In this document: positions 47,898 to 57,336 of the stretch, piece after piece
Layout of the letters: every line of letters begins with the position of its first letter
How positions within the stretch are numbered: position 1 is the stretch's first letter
Origin: Monocercomonoides exilis
Taxonomy: Eukaryota; Preaxostyla; Oxymonadida; Polymastigidae
Direction of reading: 5' to 3'
Length of the DNA stretch: 64,000 nt
Assembly (NCBI GenBank): GCA_001643675.2
Contig: LSRY02000034.1
Span: 744,001-808,000, forward strand
Made by a program: the position numbers and the translations under genes
Notes under the pieces: model-generated
The model's input: only the letters and a program-made list of their open reading frames with translations
The model's database searches: none
Told to the model about the DNA's origin: nothing

Positions 47898-49058
47898 TTG
47901 ATGCACAGACTTGCAAGGGTAGAAGATATGATTGAAGAAATTTCAAGAAGCCAAACACTAGCAATGCAGTCGGGAGCTACGGAGTTGCTGCCAACGAGGA
48001 AAGTGAAGAGGGAACGAGCAAGGAGAAGAAGCAGATCGAGATCGAGCGAGTCGGAGTTGGATTCAAATTTTTGTGATCTGATCGCGAGAGGGAAACAAGG
48101 AAAGCGTGAGAAATTACGTCGCACATATAGCCGAATGAGAAGACGGGAAGACGAAGAGGATAGCGAGTGGGATTCTGAAGAGCTGGGAGCGCTGCAAGAG
48201 AAAGAAGGAACCGAAGACTTCACAAGAATTTTTCCCAGGGAGTGGTTGACACCTCGGAGACAAGCGAGGGAGTTGAGGAAGTATATTGAATTTTGCAAAG
48301 CTGGCTCGATAAGAATGAATAAAGTCATTCTAAATACTTTTATTCCGGAGAGCGAGAAGGAATTTTTCACGGGACACACGGATACAAGCTGGAACGCGCT
48401 TGCCAGAACAGTCATCACAACAAAGGGTAGAAGAGACTCACCAGAAGCCAGCCGAGCAATTGAACTCCTCCAGCCTGCCCTTGAATCGGGCTTTGATGCT
48501 GCAAAAGCGATTGCAGCCCTCACAGTGAAAGAATCGAGGAGAACGTACTTAGAGGAAGAAGAGAAGGAGCGTTTTATGGATCTTTTCAAAGCGTTCTCCC
48601 TGATAGTTGACTGTATCAGTCGTATAAACCTTTTGAAGGTTGTACCCCAGGCGAACTGGGAGAACGGGAAAGAGTTCCTTGAGGGAGGAATGATCAAGAA
48701 GGTGCAGGAGAACCTGAGGAAACTAGTGGAGAGCACTAGCTTTTTTCAAGCAGGGGGAGATGCAGAAAGATACGGTGCATCTCCTGACTCCACAACAGGT
48801 TTCGGGCCCACAACAGCCAGAGGGGGACTTCCGAGAATATACAGTTCGGGAAGGAGCACCCAAGGATTTGTATACAGACAGCTCCAGAGAAGAGGATACG
48901 GCAGGAGCTTCACAGACTTCAAAGGAAAGAAGAGAACACCCCAGTTCCAGGCCCAGTTCGTTCCAACCATCGCTGGGAGGCCAGCCCCTATCATTGGACC
49001 ATTTCCCCCTGCCCCCTCAAGGACCCAAGGAGGGACAGCGATGGAACCATCAATCTGA
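47898..49058 (+). CDS. Gag-like protein of the DIRS-like element
   Basis: 386 residues. An R/S/E-rich N-terminus (RRRSRSRSSES) precedes a helical core of about residues 100-275 (EWLTPRRQARELRKYIEF; FMDLFKAFSLIVDCISRINL), then a G/P/R-rich tail. No zinc knuckle is visible. It precedes the RT frame in the arrangement usual for Gag. The tail overlaps the RT frame, which is open one base back (-1) and lacks a nearby ATG, so RT expression would need frameshifting or reinitiation. It is intact, unlike its partner, and is therefore either recently inactivated or a non-autonomous helper. Confidence 0.6.
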   Translation: MMHRLARVEDMIEEISRSQTLAMQSGATELLPTRKVKRERARRRSRSRSSESELDSNFCDLIARGKQGKREKLRRTYSRMRRREDEEDSEWDSEELGALQEKEGTEDFTRIFPREWLTPRRQARELRKYIEFCKAGSIRMNKVILNTFIPESEKEFFTGHTDTSWNALARTVITTKGRRDSPEASRAIELLQPALESGFDAAKAIAALTVKESRRTYLEEEEKERFMDLFKAFSLIVDCISRINLLKVVPQANWENGKEFLEGGMIKKVQENLRKLVESTSFFQAGGDAERYGASPDSTTGFGPTTARGGLPRIYSSGRSTQGFVYRQLQRRGYGRSFTDFKGKKRTPQFQAQFVPTIAGRPAPIIGPFPPAPSRTQGGTAMEPSI

Positions 49059-49066
49059 TCCAACAA

Positions 49067-51169
49067 GTGGCCTCAGGAGCAGAGAGGCAGAGGAGAGAGA
49101 AAGAAGAGAGAGAAGAGAGAGCCGCGCTTTGCAGCGAGACCGAGAGAGGAGAGAGAGAAGCAAATTACAGAGAGACGAATACACGACGAGCAACCGTAGC
49201 TCCGGGCGAGACGCGATCAGGGACGGAAATGCAGAAACAACAGGTGAACGTCAGAGGGACTCTGAACTCGTTTGACCAAAGAAAGGAGAGAGAACGAGAA
49301 ATCACGGGGGATTCGGCGAGAGAGATATCGATAGAAGATGTGCGACACGAGACAACGAGAATAGAAGGAGACTCCGATTATCCCCGGGTGACGGGACAGA
49401 AGAGCGAGAGGGAGAACGGGAAGATAGTTTGGAGAAATTCTGGGATTGTTATCGGGAACCCAATTGGGAGCGCCCGGGAGGGGAGCTCGAGGACAGCTAT
49501 ATTAGATACTCTCGAAGAAGAAGGGAATACACAGACGCAACTTGGCCACAAGACGCAAGGAGTGAAGAGGAGTGCAGTGATTGGACCACCGAGGGAGCCA
49601 CTTCCGGAGAGGTTAGTGAACAGGCTGAGCGAGTGGAAGAGGATTGGGGGAGACAAACTAGTGAGCCGTGGTATAAAAGCTCGATGGAAAAGTCCCCTCT
49701 TTCCAATCTCACTCGAGGAGAGAAAACACAGACAAGAATTTCGGGGAACAACGGAGATGACGAGCAATTATTTGTCCCTCTTGGAGGAGGAATTGAAGGA
49801 AGGAGTGGTGAACCCCATACAGGAGTCGGAGGTGAAGTGGTTCAACCCGACATTCATGGTCCGGAAGAAGAACGGAAAGTGGAGGAAGATTCTGGATTGC
49901 AGAATTTTAAACGAGGAAGTGCTAGGGAAACACTTCAAGATGGATTCCCAGGAGACAGTTGTGGAACTCCTGGAGGAGAACGATTGGATGACTACGCTCG
50001 ACATATCGAGTGCTTATCAACATGTCAAAGTGGATGAACAACTCATCCACTTCCTGAACTTCAGCTTTCAAAGTCAACGCTATTCAGACGTGGGGATGCC
50101 ATTTGGAGCAAAAGACACGCCCAGAGTATTCACGAAGATAATGAGACGGGTAGCGTCATATATCAGAGAACATTGGAAGGAAAAGCTGATGATATATCTG
50201 GACGACATCCTCCTCATGCACCCAGACAGGGATGCATTGAGATCGATCTCACAGGAGATAGCCCAGTTACTGAGAAATCTGGTGTGGATACTGTCGGAGG
50301 AGAAGCTGAAATTAGAACCCACAAGGAGTGGGGAGTTTCTGGGATGGCTGTGGAATTCAGAGAAGATGGAAGTGTTGCTCCAAGAGAGGAAGAGAGTGCT
50401 GCTCCTGGGGAATGTGCGAACCTGGATAGCACTGGCAAAGAGAAAGAGACAGAAGACGAGGGATTTTGCCGCACTCCTCGGAAGGTTGAACTTCGTGAGA
50501 CTGCAACACCCGCCAGCGAGCTTGTGGATGAAGCGCATGCAACATGTGCTGAGGCAGGCAATAGCCCGCGGGGGCGGGAAGGGAACGGTGATAGTCAGCT
50601 TAATAATTCTGGGAGAATTAACACATTGGAGGAAGGTCCTGCAAGAGAACAGGCCAAGGAGTCTGAAGAGAAGAAACAGATCAGCAGAACTTGCAACGGA
50701 CGCTTCAGAGCTGGGATGGGGTGCAGTGTTAACAATACTGAAAGAGAACAAAGAGGAGAAGATTTATGTCCACAGAAGTTGGACCCTCCAGGAAAGAACA
50801 TTTCCGATCAACGAGAAGGAGTCCAGAGCAGTATAAAGGATACAAGAGAGAAAGTGAGAGTGGTTGCAACAACAGAAGGTAGATCATATTCGTCTGAAGA
50901 AGGAAAACATGTCCACGAGATGAACGATACAGAATAAGAGGGGTGCGCCGTCGCTCATTCCAACACTGAGGGCATTGGAGAAGAAACTGAACAGCCTGGA
51001 CATTACGACGCAAACGGAACTTCTACCGGGAGAGCAGAATATGGAAGCAGATGCACTCAGCCGGATGGCGAAGAAGCCGGACTATGCATTGAATGGGGAG
51101 ATAGTTGCAGAGTTATTACAAACAATCGCACAGAGAAAACATCAGAAGCTGGGAGAGAGGAAAATATGA
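49067..51169 (+). pseudogene. Reverse transcriptase-RNase H of the DIRS-like element, with stops in RNase H
   Basis: The frame is open to 50836 (589 residues). RT motifs: WFNPTFMVRKKNGKWRKILD, DISSAYQHVKVDE, MPFGAKDTPRVFTKI (DIRS-type fingers/palm), YLDDILLM (catalytic DD, near 50195-50217), then FLGWLWNSEKMEVLL. RNase H starts ATDASELGWGAVL (about 50697). Three in-frame stops follow (TAA 50834-50836 and two TGA). The same frame then continues with a typical RNase H end, LLPGEQNMEADALSR, to the stop near 51169. The long acidic/R-rich N-terminal part before the RT is of unknown role. The placement of motifs in one frame shows simple point decay. Confidence 0.75.
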
Positions 51170-51771
51170 GAAAAGGTTTGCAATTAAAGAAACGAGACTT
51201 ACAGTTTTGAGAAGATAGAAAGCAAAGAGAAATAACTTTATCACAGAACTCCTCAGCCCGACCACCCTAGCGTAGGAGAACACTCCTCATTATTCACAGC
51301 AGCGTTTACGAGCTGACTGGAAGCAAACACACTACAACACAGAGAAAGATGCACATTAACAGAGGGAAACATGGAGTGAGTTGTTTAAGACAAATAATAA
51401 TGAATTCATTTGAATCGAATTCACGGAAAGGAATGTCTCAGAAGCACCCCGAGAAAGAAAAGGAGAATAGCTAGGTGCCGCACCGTCATCCGCACGCCCT
51501 CAGTTCATCTGCCTCACGATATTGTGCTAGGCAGGAGGGTTTAAGATCAGAAGAGAAGAAAGAGAGAGAGAGGGATTTCAGAACTTATTATTGAGGAGAA
51601 AACCTGCTTTGTTTCTGCGTTCTATCAAAATATTTGTTTGAGTTGAATAGAACAAAATTCATAAAGCAAAAAAATTACGTACTAAATATTCACTGAAAAA
51701 AACATATTTTGTTGAAATAAATTCATTAGATGTTAAAACTTCATTAATTATATTTTTCATCACAAAAACTT

Positions 51772-52028
51772 GGGTGATTATCTTTGAAATCATATTGTTT
51801 CAGACAAAAATTTCAGTTCGAAATTTTCTCTTGAATATTAACAAATGAACAGTGATAAGTTAAAAGGCTTATTGAATACGTTTTTATCATTGATTCGTAA
51901 AAGCCATTTGTTTAAAAAAACAATTATCAAACTTTTTCTCTTTTCTATTAACATTTTCTTTCAAAAAACAAACAATCTTTGAAAAATCAACACCCCGAAA
52001 AAAGATATGATTTCAAAAATAATCACCC
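51772..52028 (+). mobile_element. MITE-like element with perfect 4-bp target duplication
   Basis: 257 bp. The left end is GGGTGATTATCTTTGAAATC and the right end is the complement of GGGTGATTATTTTTGAAATC. It is flanked by ACTT at 51768-51771 and 52029-52032. Best-preserved copy of the family also present at 7.6-10.2 kb. Non-coding; the superfamily is undetermined. Confidence 0.85.
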
Positions 52029-52280
52029 ACTTAAATACATTTTCCTTTCAAAATAATTTTCTTTCAAATTCAGCAGTTGCATAACATTCATACTCAATGT
52101 GCATCTTCATTATTAATTAAACTTTATAATGAACTGAAGTTGATGACATTTTCGGATCAATTCGTTCTTCATTTAAAAATTCTGTCCCACAATTGCGTTA
52201 GATTTAAAATGATCTGATATGTAAATTGGAAAAGGTGTTCGTGAGCAACGAACAACATTTCACGATCATCATAAATCCAT

Positions 52281-54818
52281 ATGGGAAATGATATTGATTC
52301 AATGAGCAATTGTGCATCTGACAGTTCTGAAATGAGCAGTTCGACAGAAAATAGCGGAACTTTGGGAGATGAAGATGAAATCACAGAGGCAATGCGACAT
52401 ATCATCAATACCAAAACAGAACCACCAGAATGGTTGAGGCACGATGTTACTCTTTCAGATGATAACGGACGGACAATGGCAATGCATTGGATACGGAAAG
52501 TCAAGACAGAACCACCCAAGTGGATGAGACATGACAAAAAACTTGCAGATAGGAAAGGACAGACAATGGCCATGTACTGGATTGAATATGTGAAGACTGA
52601 ACCACCAGAATGGATGAGACATGACAAAAAACTAACTGATGAGGACGAAAAGACAATGGCCATGTACTGGATTCGACATGTCAAAACAGAGCCACCCAAG
52701 TGGATGAGGCATGACAAAAAACTTGCTGATAAGGATGGAGTGACAATGGCCATGCACTGGATTGAATATGTGAAGACAGAACCACCACATTGGATGAGAC
52801 ATGACAAAACACTTGCAGATAGGAAAAAACAGACAATGGCTATGATATGGATAGAAAATGTGAAAACAGAGCCACCAGTATGTATGAGACACGAGATCAC
52901 TCTTGCGGATAAATATGGACATACAATGGCAATGCATTGGATTGCAGAAGTCAAAACAGAGCCTCCAGAGTGGATGAGACATGATATTAAACTTGCTGAT
53001 AACAAAGGAAGAACAATGGTTATGATATGGATTGAAAATATCAAAATAGATCCTCCGGAATGGATGAGATACGACATCACACGTGAAAAAGGAGAAAGTG
53101 GTACAATGGCCATGTTATGGTTACGGAAAGTTAAGATAGAACCGCCTAAATGGATGAATTATGAAAATACGATTAGAGACAAAAAAAAAAGAACAGATGC
53201 AATGAATTGGATTATGGAAAATAAAAATGAACCGCCAGAATGGATGAGACATGACAAAAAATTAACTGATGACGAAGAAACGACAATGGCCATGCACTGG
53301 ATTGAATATGTGAAGACAGAACCACCAGAATGGATGAGACACGATATAACAATTAAAGGTGGTTGGAGAAAACGGACGATGGCAATGCATTGGATCAAAT
53401 ATGTGAAGACAGAGCCTCCTGAATGGATGAGACACGATATAGATCTTGGTGATGAGTATGGTGAAACAATGGCCATGTACTGGATTGAAAATGTCAAAAC
53501 AGAACCACCAGAATGGATGAGACATGATATTACTCTTGCTGATAGTAATAAACAGACAATGGCCATGTTGTGGGTACGGAAAGTTGAGACAGAGCTGCCA
53601 GAGTGGATGGATTATGATAATACGCTTCGTGACGATAATGGAAAAACAGAAGCAATGCGTTGGATTGTTATGAATAAAACTGAACCACCAGAAAGGATGA
53701 GGCATGATATAACACTTGTTGATAGAAAAGGAAGAACAATGGCCATGATATGGATTGAATGTGTTCAAGCAGAACCACCAGAGTGGATGAGACACGATAT
53801 AACATTTGGAAATAAGAATGGAAAGACAATGGCAATGTTTTGGATTGCGAATGTCAAGACAAATCCACCAGAATGGATAAGGCACGACATTAATATTAAA
53901 GGTGGTTGGAGAAAAAGGACAATGGCTATGAAATGGATTAAAAATGTGAAGACTGAACCACCAGAATGGATGAGACACGATAATACTCTTGTTGATAAAG
54001 AAGGACAGACAATGGTCATGCTTTGGATTGAATATGTGAATACAGAAACACCGGAATGGATGAGGCATAACATTACTCTTGCTGATAACAGAGGAAGAAC
54101 AATGGCCATGCTCTGGGTTGAATATGTCAATACGGAACCACCAGAGTGGATGAGACATGACAAAAAACTTACTGATGAGGACGAAAAGACAATGGCCATG
54201 TACTGGATTGAATATGTGAAGACAGAACCACCTAAGTGGATGAGACACGATATCACAATAAAAGGAGGTATTGGGGAACGAACAATGGCCATGTGCTGGA
54301 TTGAAAATGTAAAGACAGAACCACCAGAATGGATGAGACATGACAAAAAACTTGCAGATAGGAAAGGACAGACAATGGCCATGTACTGGATTGAATATGT
54401 GAAGACTGAACCACCAGAATGGATGAGACATGACAAAAAACTAACTGATGAGGACGAAAAGACAATGGCCATGTACTGGATTCGACATGTCAAAACAGAG
54501 CCACCCAAGTGGATGAGGCATGACAAAAAACTAACTGATGAAGAAGGAACGACAATGGCCATGTACTGGATTGAATATGTGAAGACAGAACCACCTAAGT
54601 GGATGAGACATGACAAAAAATTTTATTGTAAGGATGGAGTGACAATGGTAATAATCTGGATTATTTTTGTGAAAACAGAGCCACCCAAGTGGATGACATA
54701 TGATGTTACACTTGCTGATGAAGAAGGACAGGCAATGGCCACGTTATGGGATATATTTGTCAAAACAGAACCACCAGAATGGATGAGACATGACAAAAAA
54801 CTTACTGATGATGAGTGA
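52281..54818 (+). CDS. Tandem 30-residue repeat protein, possibly ankyrin-like
   Basis: 845 residues from ATG to TGA, intact. After a 35-residue S/E/D-rich leader, the rest is about 27 repeats of 30 residues (some 31), of the type PPEWMRHDKKLADRKGQT followed by MAMYWIEYVKTE. Each repeat has an invariant WM.HD turn, a D..G.T turn and an AM.WI helix start. The spacing D-x-x-G-x-T followed by a hydrophobic helix recalls ankyrin repeats, and I infer an alpha-helical solenoid for protein binding. No signal peptide or membrane segment. There is no recognisable domain besides the repeats. It lies 250 bp after a MITE and beyond the DIRS-like element. Very long antisense frames exist here because the 90-bp unit has no stops in several frames. 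They are not genes. Confidence 0.8.
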   Translation: MGNDIDSMSNCASDSSEMSSSTENSGTLGDEDEITEAMRHIINTKTEPPEWLRHDVTLSDDNGRTMAMHWIRKVKTEPPKWMRHDKKLADRKGQTMAMYWIEYVKTEPPEWMRHDKKLTDEDEKTMAMYWIRHVKTEPPKWMRHDKKLADKDGVTMAMHWIEYVKTEPPHWMRHDKTLADRKKQTMAMIWIENVKTEPPVCMRHEITLADKYGHTMAMHWIAEVKTEPPEWMRHDIKLADNKGRTMVMIWIENIKIDPPEWMRYDITREKGESGTMAMLWLRKVKIEPPKWMNYENTIRDKKKRTDAMNWIMENKNEPPEWMRHDKKLTDDEETTMAMHWIEYVKTEPPEWMRHDITIKGGWRKRTMAMHWIKYVKTEPPEWMRHDIDLGDEYGETMAMYWIENVKTEPPEWMRHDITLADSNKQTMAMLWVRKVETELPEWMDYDNTLRDDNGKTEAMRWIVMNKTEPPERMRHDITLVDRKGRTMAMIWIECVQAEPPEWMRHDITFGNKNGKTMAMFWIANVKTNPPEWIRHDINIKGGWRKRTMAMKWIKNVKTEPPEWMRHDNTLVDKEGQTMVMLWIEYVNTETPEWMRHNITLADNRGRTMAMLWVEYVNTEPPEWMRHDKKLTDEDEKTMAMYWIEYVKTEPPKWMRHDITIKGGIGERTMAMCWIENVKTEPPEWMRHDKKLADRKGQTMAMYWIEYVKTEPPEWMRHDKKLTDEDEKTMAMYWIRHVKTEPPKWMRHDKKLTDEEGTTMAMYWIEYVKTEPPKWMRHDKKFYCKDGVTMVIIWIIFVKTEPPKWMTYDVTLADEEGQAMATLWDIFVKTEPPEWMRHDKKLTDDE
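52400..54812 (+). repeat. 90-bp tandem repeat array
   Basis: About 27 units at 90-bp spacing (for example TGGATGAGAC at 52521 and 52611, TGGATGAGGC at 52701), with a few 93-bp units carrying a GGTGGTTGGAGAAAA insertion. Units differ by about 10-30 percent, except that 52521-52722 is identical to 54330-54531, 1,809 bp away. Confidence 0.9.
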
Positions 54819-55414
54819 GACGCAACTGTTTATTATTGAAAAGCACTGCTTAGATAGAACAACCATCATGGATGAAGGTCGATAAATCATCATAAATGCA
54901 AAAGAGTGTCTCTTTGGAAATGAAATTCGTTTTTTGAACTTCAACAAATCAACATTTCACTGCATGTCTGAACAAAAACCTTTGCCACTCATGAGATGAA
55001 ATGTTTGACGTTGGAATGTTCTTTCTTTCTTTCTTGAATTGATTTTCACTTTTTCGATGGATATTTTTACATGCTTCAAGACACATTCATTTTTGAATAT
55101 CTCCTTTTGCTTTTTCATTGATTTGATGTCTTCTGCCCAAATGTGTGAATCATTTCACTTTTTGTATTTTAATTTTCTCAGATTCATCAAATATGTCGAT
55201 TTTCTTTGTAATTGTAATATCCGCATGCACAAGTCGATTGATTCAAATGAAACTATTTTTTTCAATCAATTCCATTTCACAATATTAACTGATATCGTAA
55301 AATCGATTTTTTTCTTTCAAAAAATCATTCAAAAAATCAGAAGAAAGGCAAGAAGCGAGATGATAGGTTGAGAATTAATAATGATTAACAATCTTTTTCA
55401 AACTGTAATTTTGA
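54819..55414. other. Intergenic region with no gene
   Basis: AT-rich. Only one F/S-rich frame (55039-55371), without features of a real protein. Nothing else is seen. Confidence 0.4.
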
Positions 55415-56095
55415 GTGTTAAAGAAGGTTGATGAGAAAGAAGAGACAAGGAAGAGATTACCATCTATCTCATCAACTTCAACAGCAAAAACAGAATTAAC
55501 ATTTGTTCAATCTGAGAGTCTGCGTCCAACAATTTCATCGATGTCTTACTTACTGGCTGCAACGGCCTGTTCTTCGCCACATGAGAAGCTGATTGTGGAT
55601 CTGAGGGATTCGTTGTTCATGCTGCTTCATGGGCTGAATAAGACAAAAGAGATGGCGATTGGGACTCTGCAGGAGAGGGAGATGACAGCTGCGCAGATCC
55701 TGTTCTGGGTGGCTAATCTCGCACTCCATTCATTTGACGAAATGGAGAATCCTCTCTCTTCTCTTGCCAATCTCGGCCCGCACATTGTGCTGTTCTCAGA
55801 GCATATGGTGATCTGCATTGTCATGCACTCAGAGCTTTAATCAGATGACTCTGATTCATCATCCATCTCATCGTCAACTGTTGTGACATCTGTCAGTGAT
55901 GATGATGAAAGTGACTCCCTTCCCTCATCGGCATTTGAGGATGAAGATGATGATTTGAAGGAATGCCTCAGATGGAAAGCACCTGAGCTGATGATCAACA
56001 AGAAGATGGAGCAACAAAAGAGTCAGTTGCCTTTTCTGTTGAAATTATACACTGTGTCTGAGGTTAAAGATCCCATCAAAAGAGCAGGAAAATAA
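55415..56095 (+). pseudogene. Relic of the receptor pseudokinase tail
   Basis: Matches the cytoplasmic part of the receptor pseudogene at 27.8-30.7 kb closely: ACSSPHEKLIVDLRDSLFML, REMTAAQILFWVANLALHSF, GPHIVLFSEHMVICI, then CLRWKAPELMINKKM. An in-frame TAA (55838-55840) stands where the other copy has LLSDD, and after KAPEL the sequence loses the match (frameshift). No ectodomain or TM portion is found upstream, so it is a truncated duplicate on the opposite strand to the large copy. Like that copy it lacks HRD and DFG motifs. Confidence 0.75.
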
Positions 56096-57336
56096 TTGAG
56101 AAGATGGATGAAGCAAAAAGCGGTTAAGTTATCTTCACTTTGAAGCTTCATTGATAACTGAATTCACAACCATTCGCAAATTGTGTGTAGAATGTTAATG
56201 CTCGAACAGAGTTCTTTCAGCAATTCGTATCATGCATTTTATTGATTTCGCTCTCGCTTGTTACAGATCGTAAAACATCTGTTGATCGCTCAGCCATAAA
56301 ACTGATTCAGCAAGCTTATTTTCAGTGAAAGTGAAATTGTGCTTGCAAAGAAAGAGGAGAAGTTGCAAAAACATGCTATGAAGAGATTGATGAACAGAAT
56401 GAAGAATTTGGCTTGAAATCTGATTTTTCTGTTAAATTACTTTCCACAGTTTGAGCTTTTTAATAGAATCACCAATCCATGGTTTGCAAGAAGCCTATTT
56501 CGCATCTTAACGTTCAATACTCGAAATCTTCCTCAATTCATTGTCAGTTTCCAAAGTTATCTTTCACTTCATTCCTCATTTGTCAGAAGAACGCATTCCC
56601 AGAGGATGATAAAAAAGCAGAAAAACGAACACACTATATGTCAGATCACAATCAAGAATTCGATCTTTGAACATGAAAAGATCATTCCATAAATGAAGCA
56701 GTATCAATGGCTGAAAGGTTGCTGAAGTTCAGAAACGCAAGGTATTGGAGTTGAAGATGATGGAAGCTGTGTGAATATTGAAGAGTTGCTCGAAAATTGA
56801 TGCTCGAAGCTTTGCGATTTTAAAAAACTTGTTGGAGAATGAATGAAGAAGATGAGAAACCATCGAAGAAAGAGAATGACTTGTATTTTCTTTTGTTCGA
56901 AGCGACGACTTTGAAAGAGTTGAGCAGAAAGGAATTTGAAGTCTGATTAATTTGCACATTTGGCAAAAAAACAGATGAAGTGATTGTTTCTATCAGCATA
57001 AAAATTGAAGAATTTGGTTATTTCTCTTTCGTATTTTGTATTCTCATCGGCTTCTCTGTTTGCCACTTTCCGTCGAAAAAACTTCTTGTTGCATTACCTT
57101 TGTATCCATTGGTATATTCTGCTTCTTTTTCCTCCTCCTCTTCTTCTTCTTTCATCCCAATAAACAAAAAATGAACCAGAAACCTCCTTTATCTTCCGTG
57201 CATTCATAAGTTAAGCCTGATAAAAATATTCAACCAAATTGCAACATTATTTCAGCAAGGCAACATTTCTGTATCAGATCGTATTTTTGTCAAGCGCATA
57301 GAAATTCACATATAAATTAAATAGTTTGCTCAGATT
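56096..57336. other. Region of unidentified decayed fragments
   Basis: No continuous frame. Protein-like scraps on the plus strand near 56440-56640 (FELFNRITNPWFARSLFRIL..) cannot be assigned. The rest is AT-rich with frequent stops. Confidence 0.3.

Larger units (their letters stand above)
47725..51622 (+). mobile_element. DIRS-like retrotransposon with short inverted ends
   Basis: 3.9 kb. The left end GAACGCAAGGAGCAGGTTTG followed by CTCCTCAATAATGAG is repeated inverted at the right end (51578-51622) with small changes. Such inverted ends, with no LTRs and no target duplication, are typical of DIRS-type elements. It encodes a Gag-like protein and an RT-RNase H. The expected tyrosine recombinase is not found between the RNase H end (51169) and the right terminus. 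A GGTTTAAGATCA motif occurs near both ends (47780 and 51539). Confidence 0.7.

Noticed and set aside
52169-54616. Long antisense open frames (314, 389 and 283 codons) opposite the 30-residue repeat gene
   Set aside because: They arise because the 90-bp unit has no stop in several frames. Their own text (repeated SCLIHSGGSV or HPFWWFCLHIFNP) is just the unit read backwards, and the sense frame is the one with an ATG leader and coherent helical repeats.
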